The notes: generated from the letters alone by a model not told the origin. A stretch of 64,000 nucleotides of DNA from Actinoplanes regularis (GCF_900188005.1 NZ_FZNR01000004.1:514874-578873); one strand, 5' to 3'. Numbered from the stretch's first letter, positions 8,015 to 29,184 are shown. A program made the numbers and translations.

Positions 8015-8934
8015 TGGCCGGAGTCACCTTCGCGCTCGCCCGGCCGCTCGCCGCGCCGAGGGCCAGGCGGCGCCTCGATCTGACCGGCTGGGCCTTCGCC
8101 GGGCCCGCCACCCTGGTCGTCGTCGGGCTCTCGCTCTTCCCGGCGGTGTGGGCGTTCTTCATCTCCCGCGCCAAGTGGAACGGCGTCGCGCCCGGCGTCC
8201 CGGTCGGCTGGGGCAACTACCAGCGGCTCGTCCAGGATCCGGACCTGCTCGCCGCGGCCCGGCACACCCTGCTGCTCACCGTCCTCTTCGTACCCGCCTC
8301 GATCATCCTGGGCATCGTCGTGGCGATCGCGCTCAACCAGAAGATCCGGCTCATCGGGTTCTACCGGACCTGCATCTTCGTGCCGTACGTCGCCTCCGCG
8401 GCGGCCACCGGCATCCTCGCCACGTTCGTCTTCAACCCGCAGTTCGGCGCGGCCGACGAGGTGTTGCGGCGCCTGGGCGTGCCGGCCCAGCAGTTCCTGG
8501 AGAGCCCGTCCCAGGCGCTCTTCGTGATCGTCCTGATCGCGCTCTGGGGCGAGGTCGGCTTCACCACCGTCGTCTACCTGGCCGCGCTCCAGGACATCCC
8601 GCGCGAGCTGGTGGAGGCGGCGACGATGGACGGCGCCGGGCGGTGGCGGGTGTTCCGCCACGTCACGCTCCCCGAGCTGCGCCCGGTGACGGTCTTCGCC
8701 GCGGTCTGGCAGACCATCACCGCGGTGCAGCTGTTCGACCTGATCTACACGACCACCCGGGGCGGGCCGCTAAACAGCACCCAGACGATCGTCTACTACA
8801 TCTACGAGCTGGCATTTCAGACCCAGCGACTGGGGTACGGCGCGGCCGCCGCGTACCTGCTGTTCGTGGTGACGCTGCTGCTCACCCTGGGGATCATCTG
8901 GTACAGCCGACGGCGTGGCTCGGAGGTGTTCTAG
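8014..8934 (+). CDS. Sugar ABC transporter permease (MalF-like)
   Basis: 306-residue integral membrane subunit with six predicted helices. It carries the EAA loop EAATMDGAGRWRVFRHVTLPEL near residues 205-226, which docks the ATPase. The N-terminal GWAFAGPATLVVVGLSLFPAVWAFFIS and the TTRGGPLNSTQTIVYYIYE segment are typical of MalF/UgpA-type CUT1 permeases. ATG 8014 overlaps the upstream stop by one base. The cluster encodes no ATP-binding subunit; actinobacteria commonly supply one shared ATPase (MsiK) from elsewhere, and that is the likely arrangement here. Confidence 0.93.
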   Translation: MAGVTFALARPLAAPRARRRLDLTGWAFAGPATLVVVGLSLFPAVWAFFISRAKWNGVAPGVPVGWGNYQRLVQDPDLLAAARHTLLLTVLFVPASIILGIVVAIALNQKIRLIGFYRTCIFVPYVASAAATGILATFVFNPQFGAADEVLRRLGVPAQQFLESPSQALFVIVLIALWGEVGFTTVVYLAALQDIPRELVEAATMDGAGRWRVFRHVTLPELRPVTVFAAVWQTITAVQLFDLIYTTTRGGPLNSTQTIVYYIYELAFQTQRLGYGAAAAYLLFVVTLLLTLGIIWYSRRRGSEVF

Positions 8935-8936
8935 CG

Positions 8937-9755
8937 ATGCGGAAACTCCCGTTCAGCCCGTGGCATCTGCTGCTGATGCCGCTCGCGCTGCTGTTCGTAC
9001 TGCCGCTGGTCCAGATGGTGCTCACCTCGTTCATGAGCAACGCGGAGATCAACCAGTTCCCGCCGAAGCTGATCCCGAGCAGCCTGCACCTCTCGGGCTG
9101 GCGGGCCCTGCTCGCCGAGACGTCGGCACCGCGCTGGCTGCTGAACTCGATCATCGTCTCCGCCGTCTCGGTCACCGCGCACCTGGCGCTCTGCTCCACC
9201 GCCGGCTACGGCTTCGCCCGTCTCAGGTTCGCCGGCCGCGGCGTGGCGTTCCTGGCCGTCGTCGCCACCGTGATGATCCCGATCCAGCTGCTGATGATCC
9301 CGACCTACCTGATGTTCGCCCGGATCGGCATCATCGACACCCTCGCGGCGGCGTTCGTGCCCTGGCTGGCGTCGGCGTTCGGCATCTTCCTGATGCGCCA
9401 GTTCTTTCTGTCCCTGCCCGCCGAACTGGAGGAGGCGGCGCTGATCGACGGCTGCGGGCGCTGGCGGACGTTCCGCAGCATCGTGCTTCCGCTGGCCCGG
9501 CCGGCGCTGGCGACCCTTGCCGTGTTCACCCTGCTCTCCAGCTGGAACGACCTGCTCTGGCCGTTGATCGCGATCTCCGACGACAGCCGGTTCACGTTGC
9601 AGGTCGGGCTGGCCGGGTTCCAGGGCACCCGGCACACCGAATGGTCGCAGTTGATGGCGGGCAACGTGCTGGCCACGATGCCGCTGATCCTGGCGTTTCT
9701 GCTGGCCCAGCGTCGCTTCGTCGCCACGATGAGCCTGACCGGCCTGAAAGGTTAG
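8937..9755 (+). CDS. Sugar ABC transporter permease (MalG-like)
   Basis: 272-residue second permease with six membrane segments. It has the EAA motif EEAALIDGCGRWRTFRSIVLPLARPA near residues 160-186 and ends QRRFVATMSLTGLKG, the normal MalG-type C-terminus. ATG 8937 is 2 bp after the first permease stop, with GGAGGTG upstream. Its stop overlaps by 4 bp the convergent carbohydrate kinase gene, leaving no room for a terminator between them. Confidence 0.93.
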   Translation: MRKLPFSPWHLLLMPLALLFVLPLVQMVLTSFMSNAEINQFPPKLIPSSLHLSGWRALLAETSAPRWLLNSIIVSAVSVTAHLALCSTAGYGFARLRFAGRGVAFLAVVATVMIPIQLLMIPTYLMFARIGIIDTLAAAFVPWLASAFGIFLMRQFFLSLPAELEEAALIDGCGRWRTFRSIVLPLARPALATLAVFTLLSSWNDLLWPLIAISDDSRFTLQVGLAGFQGTRHTEWSQLMAGNVLATMPLILAFLLAQRRFVATMSLTGLKG

Positions 9756-10645
9756 TCCGCGAAGTCGTCAAGGGTGGGCTGGGCGGCGGTGCCGCCGGCC
9801 GCGCGCGTGCTCAGCGAGCCGGCCGCGGCCGCCCAGGCCACCGCCTCCCGCACCGAGCGGCCGGAGAGGCAGGCGGCGAGGAAACCGGCGTTGAAGCTGT
9901 CCCCGGCACCGACCGCGTCGACCACCTCGACCGGGCGGGCCGGCGCGGTGGACTCGCCCCCCGGCCACCAGGCCCGGGCGCCGCGGATCCCGTCCTTCAT
10001 CACCACGATCGTGCCGGCGGCCACCAGCTTCTCCGGGCCGTCTCCGCCCGTGATCGCGTGCAGTTCGGCGGAGTTGGGCAGGAACACGTCGGTGTGCGGG
10101 AGGATCTCCGGGACCCAGTCCCAGCGCTCGGCCGGATCCCAGTTCGTGTCCAGGGAGGTGGTCAGCCCCAGCTCCCGGGCGCGGGCGAAGACCGGGGCCA
10201 GGCCCTCGGCGAGGTCCGGCTGCAGGTAGAGCGACGCGACGTGGACGTGCCGGGCGCGGCCGAGCAGAGCATCGGTGACGTCGGCGGGGCGCAGGGCGGC
10301 GATGGTCCCGGGCAGGGTGAGCATGGCGCGGTCGTCCGCCTCGTTGAGGATCACGGTCAGGCCGGTGGGGACGCCGGCGGCCGGTGCGGTGATGATCCGT
10401 ACGTTCCGGGCCCTCAGCTGGTCGCGGACGATCTCGCCGAAGAGGTCGTCCCCGATGGCGGTGAGCAGGGCGGTCCGCAGCCCGAGCCGGGCGCACCCGG
10501 TCGCGGTGATCGCCGCGGAGCCGCCGAGCACGAGGTCGGCGCCGGTCAGCAGCTGCTCCTGCTGGCCGAAGCGCGGGCGCACGTCGCCGCGCAGCACCAG
10601 ATCCGGGTTGGCGTCGCCGACCACCAGCACGTCAAATTCCCGCAT
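9752..10645 (-). CDS. PfkB-family carbohydrate kinase
   Basis: 297-residue ribokinase-fold sugar kinase. FDVLVVGDANPDLVLRG opens the protein, LGGSAAITATGCARLG is the first PfkB signature and DAVGAGDSFNAGFLAA (~250-265) the second, with the catalytic aspartate in GAGD. ATG 10645 is chosen because GGAGG sits 5 bp upstream; a TTG four codons earlier overlaps that site. The importer is an ABC system, so incoming sugar is not phosphorylated on entry, and this kinase is a good candidate to phosphorylate the GH4 product (galactose or (N-acetyl)galactosamine). The substrate is inferred, not visible. It is divergent from the tagatose/fructose-phosphate kinase gene. Confidence 0.88.
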   Translation of the reverse strand: MREFDVLVVGDANPDLVLRGDVRPRFGQQEQLLTGADLVLGGSAAITATGCARLGLRTALLTAIGDDLFGEIVRDQLRARNVRIITAPAAGVPTGLTVILNEADDRAMLTLPGTIAALRPADVTDALLGRARHVHVASLYLQPDLAEGLAPVFARARELGLTTSLDTNWDPAERWDWVPEILPHTDVFLPNSAELHAITGGDGPEKLVAAGTIVVMKDGIRGARAWWPGGESTAPARPVEVVDAVGAGDSFNAGFLAACLSGRSVREAVAWAAAAGSLSTRAAGGTAAQPTLDDFAD

Positions 10646-10703
10646 CCACGCCTCCAATGCTCATATGGACAGTCCAGATGCACGATACGCGCACGAACCT
10701 CTA

Positions 10704-10732
10704 TTGACACTGCTCGTTCGCTCAGTTTCAAT
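10704..10732 (+). promoter_or_regulatory. Promoter with operator for the kinase/aldolase pair
   Basis: A consensus -35 TTGACA (10704-10709) is followed after 17 bp by TTCAAT (10727-10732). TGCTCGTTCGCT (10711-10722), differing in one base from TGCTCGTTTGCT at 5759-5770, lies inside the spacer, an ideal position for repression. The gene start is about 105 bp downstream. A related GTTCG sequence reads on the minus strand at 10694-10698, toward the divergent PfkB kinase. Confidence 0.55.
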
Positions 10733-10836
10733 CGAGCCAGCCGATCATCGCCCAGCCGGTACCCAGTCCGGCAACCGTTCGCCAGGGCTCTGCCTGCAGC
10801 CCGAGGCGGGGCAGATCCTCTCCGCGGAAGCCCGAC

Positions 10837-11727
10837 ATGATCGTCACCGTCACCCTCAATCCCGCGCTCGACCTGACCTATCCGGTCGACGCCCTCGTCC
10901 CGCACCGCACGCACCGGATCACCGAGGTGGCCGAACGCGCCGGCGGCAAGGGCCTCAACGTCGCCCGGGTGCTGCACGCGCTCGGCGAACCCGTACTGGC
11001 CACCGGGCTGCTCGGCGGACCGACCGGGGACGTCGTCGCCGGGCTGCTGGAGGCCGACGGGGTGCCGGACTCGTTCACCCGGATCGCCGGCGACACCCGG
11101 CGGACCGTCGCGGTCGTCGACCAGGTCGACGCGACCGGCTTCTGGGAACCCGGGCCGGTGGTCCCGGCCGCGGAATGGTCGCGGTTCGTCGCTCACTTCC
11201 GCGGTCTGATCGGCGAGGCCTCCGTGGTCACGCTCTGCGGGTCGCTCCCGCCGGGAATACCGATCGACGCGTACGCCGTACTGGCGCGCGTGGCGGCCTC
11301 GGCGGGCGTGCCGGTCCTGCTGGACACGAGCGGTCCCGCGCTCCGGGCGGGTCTGGCCGCCGGCCCGGCGATCGCCAAGCCGAACGCCGCCGAGCTGGCG
11401 GCGCTGGACCCCGACTGGAACGCGGCCACGCTGCGGGCTCTGACCAGCGGTTCCGTCGTCGTCACCGACGGGGCGGCGGGACTACGCGCGATCACGCCGG
11501 ACGCGGAGTTCCGATGTGTACCGCCGGTTCCGGTCACCGGGAATCCGACCGGGGCCGGGGATGCCTGCGCGGCGGCGCTGGCCCGAGGTCTGCGGGACGG
11601 GACCGAGTGGCCCGGGATGCTGGCCGACGCCGTCGCGCTGGGGGCGGCGGCGGTGGCCAGCCCGGTCGCCGGAGCCTTCGACCCGGGCGTCTACCGGGAG
11701 CTGCGGTCCGGGATCGGCACATGCTGA
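10837..11727 (+). CDS. 1-phosphofructokinase / tagatose-6-phosphate kinase family (LacC/FruK-like)
   Basis: 296-residue PfkB kinase of the hexose-phosphate branch. The start MIVTVTLNPALDLTY is the LacC/FruK/PfkB signature, AGGKGLNVARVL (~35-46) is the substrate loop, LCGSLPPGIP is the middle signature and TGNPTGAGDACAAALARG holds the catalytic GAGD. The family phosphorylates fructose-1-phosphate or tagatose-6-phosphate to a bisphosphate. The next gene encodes a class II bisphosphate aldolase, so tagatose-6-phosphate kinase fits the cluster best. The stop lies within the first codons of the aldolase gene (7-bp overlap), indicating coupling. Confidence 0.88.
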   Translation: MIVTVTLNPALDLTYPVDALVPHRTHRITEVAERAGGKGLNVARVLHALGEPVLATGLLGGPTGDVVAGLLEADGVPDSFTRIAGDTRRTVAVVDQVDATGFWEPGPVVPAAEWSRFVAHFRGLIGEASVVTLCGSLPPGIPIDAYAVLARVAASAGVPVLLDTSGPALRAGLAAGPAIAKPNAAELAALDPDWNAATLRALTSGSVVVTDGAAGLRAITPDAEFRCVPPVPVTGNPTGAGDACAAALARGLRDGTEWPGMLADAVALGAAAVASPVAGAFDPGVYRELRSGIGTC

Positions 11728-12569
11728 CCCCGACCGGTGAACTGGTCGCGGACGTGCGGGCCCGGGGCGGCGCGGCCTGCGCGTTCAACGTGATCACCGT
11801 GGAGCACGCGGAGGCGATCGTCACCGGCGCGGAGGCGGCCGGGTGCCCGGTGATCCTGCAGATCAGCGAGAACGCGGTGCGTTTCCACCACGGGCGGCTG
11901 GCCCCGATCGCCGCCGCGGCGCGGGCCGTCGCCGTCGCCGCCGGCGTGCCGGTCGCGCTGCACCTGGACCACATCGAGTCGGCCGAACTGCTGGAGCAGG
12001 CCGCGCCTAACGGCTTCGGCTCGGTCATGTTCGATGCGTCCAGACTGCCGTACGAGGCAAACGTCGTGGCGACCGCGCGGGCCGCCGCGGCCTGTCACGC
12101 CGCGGGCCTCTGGGTCGAGAGCGAACTCGGCGAGGTCGGAGGCAAGGACGGCGCACACGCGCCGGGCGTCCGGACCGATCCGGCGGAGGCGGCCGCCTTC
12201 GTCGCCGCGACCGGGGTCGACGCGCTCGCCGCCGCGGTGGGCTCGTCGCACGCGATGCGGGAGCGCACGGCCCGGCTCGATCAGGACCTGATCGTCCGGC
12301 TGCGGGAAGCGGTCGGCGTGCCGCTGGTGCTGCACGGGTCGTCGGGGGTGCCGGATGCGGAACTGGTCGCTGCGGTGCGGGCCGGCATGGTCAAAATCAA
12401 CATCGGGACCGCCCTCAACAACGCGTTCACCGGCGCGGTGCGGGCGACTCTGGACGATCGGCCGGACCTGATCGATCCCCGGCGCTACCTGACCCCGGCC
12501 CGCGCCGCGATGGCCACAACGGTCACCGCGGCGCTGCGCCTGCTGACGCCGGTGTTGTATCCGGAATAA
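11721..12569 (+). CDS. Class II fructose/tagatose-bisphosphate aldolase
   Basis: 282-residue zinc-dependent aldolase that cleaves ketose bisphosphate to dihydroxyacetone phosphate and glyceraldehyde-3-phosphate. The metal-site motif HLDHIES is near residues 76-82. ESELGEVGGKDG, the GSSHAMR segment, LVLHGSSGVPD and KINIGTAL follow in the order found in KbaY/GatY/FbaA proteins. It completes the path from tagatose-6-phosphate to glycolysis. Tagatose versus fructose specificity cannot be read by eye; the cluster favours tagatose. The start overlaps the kinase stop. Confidence 0.9.
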   Translation: MLTPTGELVADVRARGGAACAFNVITVEHAEAIVTGAEAAGCPVILQISENAVRFHHGRLAPIAAAARAVAVAAGVPVALHLDHIESAELLEQAAPNGFGSVMFDASRLPYEANVVATARAAAACHAAGLWVESELGEVGGKDGAHAPGVRTDPAEAAAFVAATGVDALAAAVGSSHAMRERTARLDQDLIVRLREAVGVPLVLHGSSGVPDAELVAAVRAGMVKINIGTALNNAFTGAVRATLDDRPDLIDPRRYLTPARAAMATTVTAALRLLTPVLYPE

Positions 12570-12576
12570 TCCTCGG

Positions 12577-13932
12577 GTGCCTTCTATCTATGACGTCGCC
12601 ACCTGGGAGCCGGTGCTCCGGATCGTCCGCGCCGGGCTCGCCGAGGGTGGCTTCTACGCGGGTTTCGCCAGTCGCGGTGCGGCCAGCTTGCCGGGGCCGG
12701 CGCCGGTTCCGCGGAACGGCCGGGCCCTGCTGGTGGAAGACATGCGGGAGCAGTGGGACGCGCTGCAGTCGCTGCAGTCCGCGCTGGCGGCCGATGGCCT
12801 CGAACTCATCTCGTACCTGGTGGAGGAGTCGGCGCTGCACCTGTTCATCCCCGGTCCCGCGGTGGAGCCGGGCCCCGGCGCCCACCCGGGCGCGCTTCTG
12901 CTGGTCGAGGGCGCGGTCCCGGAGCCCTGGCGTCGGCTCCCCGATCCGGCGCCCGGCTCGGCGCCGGCACCCACCGCCGATCCGGTCCTGCTGGAGCGCG
13001 TGTTGCGGGAGCGGCTTGCGTCGTCCATCGGCGCGTCCGAGGCGGAGATCGCCGCGGCGGAGGCTCAGCTCGGGGTCGCCCTACCGGAGGAGCTCAAGGC
13101 GGTCTACCGGGTGACGCGAGCGCGATGGGAGGACTACGGCGACGACTACGACGCCTCGGACCGACAGGCCAGGGCGGTCGGCTGCGAGCTCTACCCGATC
13201 GACGGGCTGTCCATCGTGGACGCGGCCGCGCGACCGGCCCCGTGGGCGGCCGCGGCGAGGGAGGCCGCCGTCACCGCACCCGGCGCCGAGGTGCAGGGAC
13301 TGGCCGGCTCACCCGGCTGGATCGCCTTCGGTGGCACCGGTGGCGGCGACCATTACGCGATCGACCTGACCCCCGGCCCGGGCGGCCACCTGGGCCAGGT
13401 GATCCTGATCGACCATGAGCAGTACGTCGGAGCCTCGCTGGTCGCCTCGTCGCTGACCGATTTTGTGCAGGGCCGCCGGGTGGACCCGCCTGCGGACCGC
13501 GCCGGGGCGCCGGTTGTGGCGCACGTCAACAGTGCGCATTCGACCAGTATCGAGGCGGCCGTGCACCCCGATCTGGAAGTTCTGAACATCGGCTTCTGGA
13601 ACGGTGAGCCGCTCCGTCTCGCTCCGCTCGCGGGGCTGCCACGGCTGCGGACGCTCACCGTGCAGCCGGGCGCCCTCGCCGATCCGCTGGAGATCGCCGG
13701 CCTGACCCGCCTGGAATACCTCAGCCTGGGACTCGCCGAATGGCGGACCCTGCTGGACGCCGGGGCGGTGCCGCGCACCCTGGCCGCGGCCGGCTTCGAG
13801 CTGCGCAATGGCCAGCACCCGATCCCGGTCGTGGAGATCGCCAACGAGCTGCTCGCACTCTGGGACCGGCCGCTGATCACCCAGGTCACTCTCGGCGCTC
13901 AGGCCGACGGGCTCGTACCGGGGAGGGGATGA
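12577..13932 (+). CDS. SMI1/KNR4 (SUKH)-like protein with leucine-rich tail
   Basis: 451-residue cytoplasmic protein. Around residues 148-300 it has the SUKH core: SEAEIAAAEAQLGVALPEELKAVYR, then W and G blocks including GWIAFGGTGGGDHYAIDL, which is characteristic of SMI1/KNR4. From about residue 330, short leucine-rich steps (IGFWNGEPLRLAPLAG, LPRLRTLTV, LTRLEYLSLGL) resemble a brief LRR. SUKH proteins are often immunity proteins against polymorphic toxins, but stand-alone copies are common in actinobacteria and no toxin lies beside it. GTG 12577 lies 7 bp after the aldolase stop, so read-through transcription is possible. Confidence 0.75.
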   Translation: MPSIYDVATWEPVLRIVRAGLAEGGFYAGFASRGAASLPGPAPVPRNGRALLVEDMREQWDALQSLQSALAADGLELISYLVEESALHLFIPGPAVEPGPGAHPGALLLVEGAVPEPWRRLPDPAPGSAPAPTADPVLLERVLRERLASSIGASEAEIAAAEAQLGVALPEELKAVYRVTRARWEDYGDDYDASDRQARAVGCELYPIDGLSIVDAAARPAPWAAAAREAAVTAPGAEVQGLAGSPGWIAFGGTGGGDHYAIDLTPGPGGHLGQVILIDHEQYVGASLVASSLTDFVQGRRVDPPADRAGAPVVAHVNSAHSTSIEAAVHPDLEVLNIGFWNGEPLRLAPLAGLPRLRTLTVQPGALADPLEIAGLTRLEYLSLGLAEWRTLLDAGAVPRTLAAAGFELRNGQHPIPVVEIANELLALWDRPLITQVTLGAQADGLVPGRG

Positions 13933-13939
13933 TCCAGGG

Positions 13940-14224
13940 GTGGAAGCTCACCTGAGCCCGACCGTGCTCGACGGCGGGGACCGTCGCTGCGTGGTGCTGC
14001 TGATCGAGCTGCGGCGCCTGATCGCGACGCTGCCGCCGGGCGCGGTGGTGCACCTGATCGCCATGGATCCGGCGGCACCCCTGGACCTGCCGGCCTGGTG
14101 CCACCTGACCGGGCACACCTATCTCGGGCCGGTTCCGGGAGATCGGCCCACCTACGGGGTCGAGGTCGCGGCGGGCGCCAGGCCCACCGACGCCGATCGC
14201 CCGTGGCGCCCCGCCACGGCGTGA
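13940..14224 (+). CDS. TusA/SirA-like small protein
   Basis: 94 residues. The stretch LLIELRRLIATLPPGAVVHLIAMDP followed by DLPAWCHLTGHTYLG follows the TusA/SirA (sulfur-carrier) fold pattern, in which a helix is followed by a strand, DPxA, and DIPxWCxxTGHxLL. The usual CPxP active site is reduced to a lone cysteine (RCVV, residue ~17), so classical sulfur transfer is doubtful. The second cysteine, in PAWC, is kept. Starts 8 bp after the SUKH gene. Confidence 0.55.
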   Translation: MEAHLSPTVLDGGDRRCVVLLIELRRLIATLPPGAVVHLIAMDPAAPLDLPAWCHLTGHTYLGPVPGDRPTYGVEVAAGARPTDADRPWRPATA

Positions 14225-14337
14225 GCCGCCGGTCCGGTTGAGGGGACGGAAACCGGACATACCCGATGGAGGGTGCTGGCGTGGATCATTGAGGGTGAAT
14301 GGTCACCCTTCTTCGGCCCCGAGGATGTGCGATATCC

Positions 14338-15099
14338 GTGCTTGATCTCGACCGGTACTTCCTGGAGTTCGAAGCCGAAACGGCCAGATTGGCCGAGTTG
14401 GCGCGCGACGCGGACGTTCAGCAGCCGATCCCGACCTGTCCTGGCTGGACGTTCGAGCAGTTGGTCGGGCATGTCGGCCGTGGGCACCGCTGGGCGGCCG
14501 AGATCGTCCGGCGGCGCTTGCCGGAGCCGATCCCGATGGGGGAGGTGGTCGTCCCCGCCGGCCCGGATGAGCGAGGCGAGTGGTTGATCGAGGGCGCCCG
14601 GATGCTTGCCGACGCGGTGCGGGACACGGGGCCGGAGCAGCAGGTGTGGACGTGGCGGAAGGACCGGTCGGCGGGCTTCTGGCTCCGCAGGATGCTCCAC
14701 GACGAGGTGGTGCACCGCTTCGACGCCGAACTGGCGCTGGGCATCGAGGGAGACCTGGCCGCGGACCTGGCCGCCGACGGGGTGTCCGACATGCTGGATA
14801 CCGCCGCGATTCTCTCCAGGCCGGACATCGGCGTGTCGAGCGCTTTCGCCGCCTTGGCGGGTACCGGTGAGTCCCTGCGGTTCGTCGCCACGGACGCGGA
14901 CCACGAGTGGCTTGTCACTCGCAGCCCGGCCGGTGTCACCTGGCGGCAGGGCCACGACGCGGCGGACGTCACGGTACGTGGGTCTGCCTGCCGGCTGCTT
15001 CTCCTGCTCAACCGGCGTCTGCCGGTGGGAACGGCGGGCGTTGAGATCGTCGGCGATCGGGCGATCCTCGACCACTGGTGGTCGAACAGCGAATTCTGA
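14338..15099 (+). CDS. Mycothiol-dependent maleylpyruvate isomerase-family protein
   Basis: About 253 residues. The start VLDLDRYFLEFEAETARL, then PTCPGWTFEQLVGHVGRGHRWA, is the MDMPI N-terminal domain (DinB-like four-helix bundle); His residues in GHVGRGH and DEVVHRFDAE are the expected metal ligands. A C-terminal MDMPI domain follows (VTWRQGHDAADVTVRG). The family includes thiol-dependent isomerases and transferases using mycothiol. GTG 14338 is chosen because the conserved domain starts there; the ATG at 14299 adds 13 unlike residues. The true substrate is unknown. Confidence 0.82.
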   Translation: MLDLDRYFLEFEAETARLAELARDADVQQPIPTCPGWTFEQLVGHVGRGHRWAAEIVRRRLPEPIPMGEVVVPAGPDERGEWLIEGARMLADAVRDTGPEQQVWTWRKDRSAGFWLRRMLHDEVVHRFDAELALGIEGDLAADLAADGVSDMLDTAAILSRPDIGVSSAFAALAGTGESLRFVATDADHEWLVTRSPAGVTWRQGHDAADVTVRGSACRLLLLLNRRLPVGTAGVEIVGDRAILDHWWSNSEF

Positions 15100-15131
15100 C
15101 TGGCACGACCGGCGCTCCGGCCGGAAAGATC

Positions 15132-15164
15132 GGGCCGGAGCGCTGATCATCAGCGTTCCGGCCC
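15132..15164. terminator. Strong bidirectional hairpin between convergent genes
   Basis: A 33-bp inverted repeat with 16-bp arms (left starts GGGCCGGAGCGC, right ends GTTCCGGCCC), with one G/T wobble. It sits between the convergent genes ending at 15099 and 15182. A second, overlapping stem pairs 15113-15122 with 15133-15142. There is no strong U-run, as is common in high-G+C terminators. Confidence 0.7.
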
Positions 15165-15181
15165 GGTCGGTGTGGTTCGGG

Positions 15182-15664
15182 TCAGTTGACCTTGGCGTCG
15201 TTGACCGAAGGGTCGTCGGCCGAACCGGCCCCGCCGCCGGTGTTCTCGCCGGCCTTCGTCATGCTCGCCTTGACGGCGTCGGTGTCCTTGCAGGACGTCT
15301 GGAACTTGAGGATCGCCGAGCTGACCCCGGCGACCAGGACAGCCTCGTCCGGATTGCCGGCCGCCGACTCCGCCCGCTGCACGGCCCCGGCGAGCAGATC
15401 GGAGGCCGCGGTGATGATCGTGCTCTCGGAGGTCTTACCGAGAGTGACGATCTGCTTCGCGGTGGCGACGTCGAGGTCGCGCCCGTTCTGCCCCCGGACC
15501 GCCTGTTCGGCCACCGTGCACGCCCCGGCGGTCCCGTTGTCGAGGCCGGCCATGTTCGCTGCCCCGGCCGCGGTAGCGGTCGTCGGGGTCTCTTCGCTGT
15601 TAGCGCAGCCGGTGATCGCCAGGAGGGTGCACGTGGCGACAGCTGCGATGGTGGATCCACGCAT
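15182..15664 (-). CDS. Small lipoprotein of unknown function
   Basis: 160 residues with a clear lipoprotein signal peptide: LLAITGCANSE, with the lipobox cysteine at residue 20. The mature part is alanine/threonine-rich with two further cysteines (GACTVAEQ and QTSCKDTD), likely a disulfide in a small helical domain. I recognise no family. It is divergent from the megasynthase gene, with about 190 bp between the two starts. Confidence 0.75.
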   Translation of the reverse strand: MRGSTIAAVATCTLLAITGCANSEETPTTATAAGAANMAGLDNGTAGACTVAEQAVRGQNGRDLDVATAKQIVTLGKTSESTIITAASDLLAGAVQRAESAAGNPDEAVLVAGVSSAILKFQTSCKDTDAVKASMTKAGENTGGGAGSADDPSVNDAKVN

Positions 15665-15772
15665 GGGTCGGAAGGTTACCGGCGCGCGGGTGCGATCGAC
15701 GGATCTGGGTTGCTCAGTGTGATGTACGGTACGTCCGTTCTGACCCCGGCATGTGCGTTTTTCGCGGGCGGC

Positions 15773-15811
15773 CGCATAGTTATTACCCCTAGGCGCGCGA
15801 GCGCATAGTTA
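15773..15811. promoter_or_regulatory. Direct repeats upstream of the megasynthase gene
   Basis: CGCATAGTTA occurs at 15773-15782 and again at 15802-15811, 29 bp apart (close to three helical turns), 47-85 bp before the start codon and in an otherwise G+C-rich gap. This spacing fits a dimeric regulator site or a pair of -10-like elements. No consensus -35 is visible. Confidence 0.35.
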
Positions 15812-15857
15812 CGCAGAGCGACAACGCCAGGTTGATCGGCACCGATAGGGTGCCCTG

Positions 15858-28652
<12,795 letters not shown>

Positions 28653-28659
28653 CGCGACA

Positions 28660-28970
28660 TCCACCGGCCCGCCCAACCGCCTTCCTCACGGAGTGCAACG
28701 CCTGCGGGGTCGCTCGATCGGCTTTACTCGGGGGCGCAACCTCGGCATGGTCGTTCAGCTCGCTTCCTCGCGGGTGCTGCCTCGGCTTGGTCGTTCAGCT
28801 CGCTTCCTTGCGGGTGCTGCCTCGGCTTGGTCGTTCGGCTCGCTTCCTCGCGGGTACAACCTCCGCTGGGTCGTTCAGCTCGCTTTCCTCGCGGGGGCAA
28901 CCTTCGCTGGGTCGCCCAACCCGTTTTCCTCACGGAGTGCAGCCTTCGCCGGATCGCTCAACCCGCTTCG
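28660..28970. repeat. Intergenic 40-bp tandem repeats downstream of the megasynthase
   Basis: About seven degenerate copies with period 39-42 bp, each containing a variant of GGTCGTTCAGCTCGCTTCC and TCGCGGG. The best copies start at 28741, 28781 and 28821. The copies are contiguous, so this is a minisatellite rather than a CRISPR. The rest of the gap from 28971 to 29184 shows no supported gene. Confidence 0.85.
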
Positions 28971-29184
28971 GATCTTGGCAACCTATGCCCAGGTATCAGC
29001 CATAACTTGCCAAGGTCGAAATAAAAGCGGCCGCCTTGGGTAGGTGCGAGGTTGGGATCCCTCACGAGATTCGCGGCGGGGATGGCGGGCCTTGAGCTGG
29101 TGCTCCTGGTGGTGTCGTCGGTTCGGACGGCACTGCGCCGCCAGCCGACTCCGCTGGCGGTGGTGACCGGCGCAGGAGTAAGAG

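Noticed and set aside
28660..28970. 40-bp repeats considered as a CRISPR array
   Set aside because: Copies are contiguous without unique spacers and drift gradually; no cas-like gene in the window.
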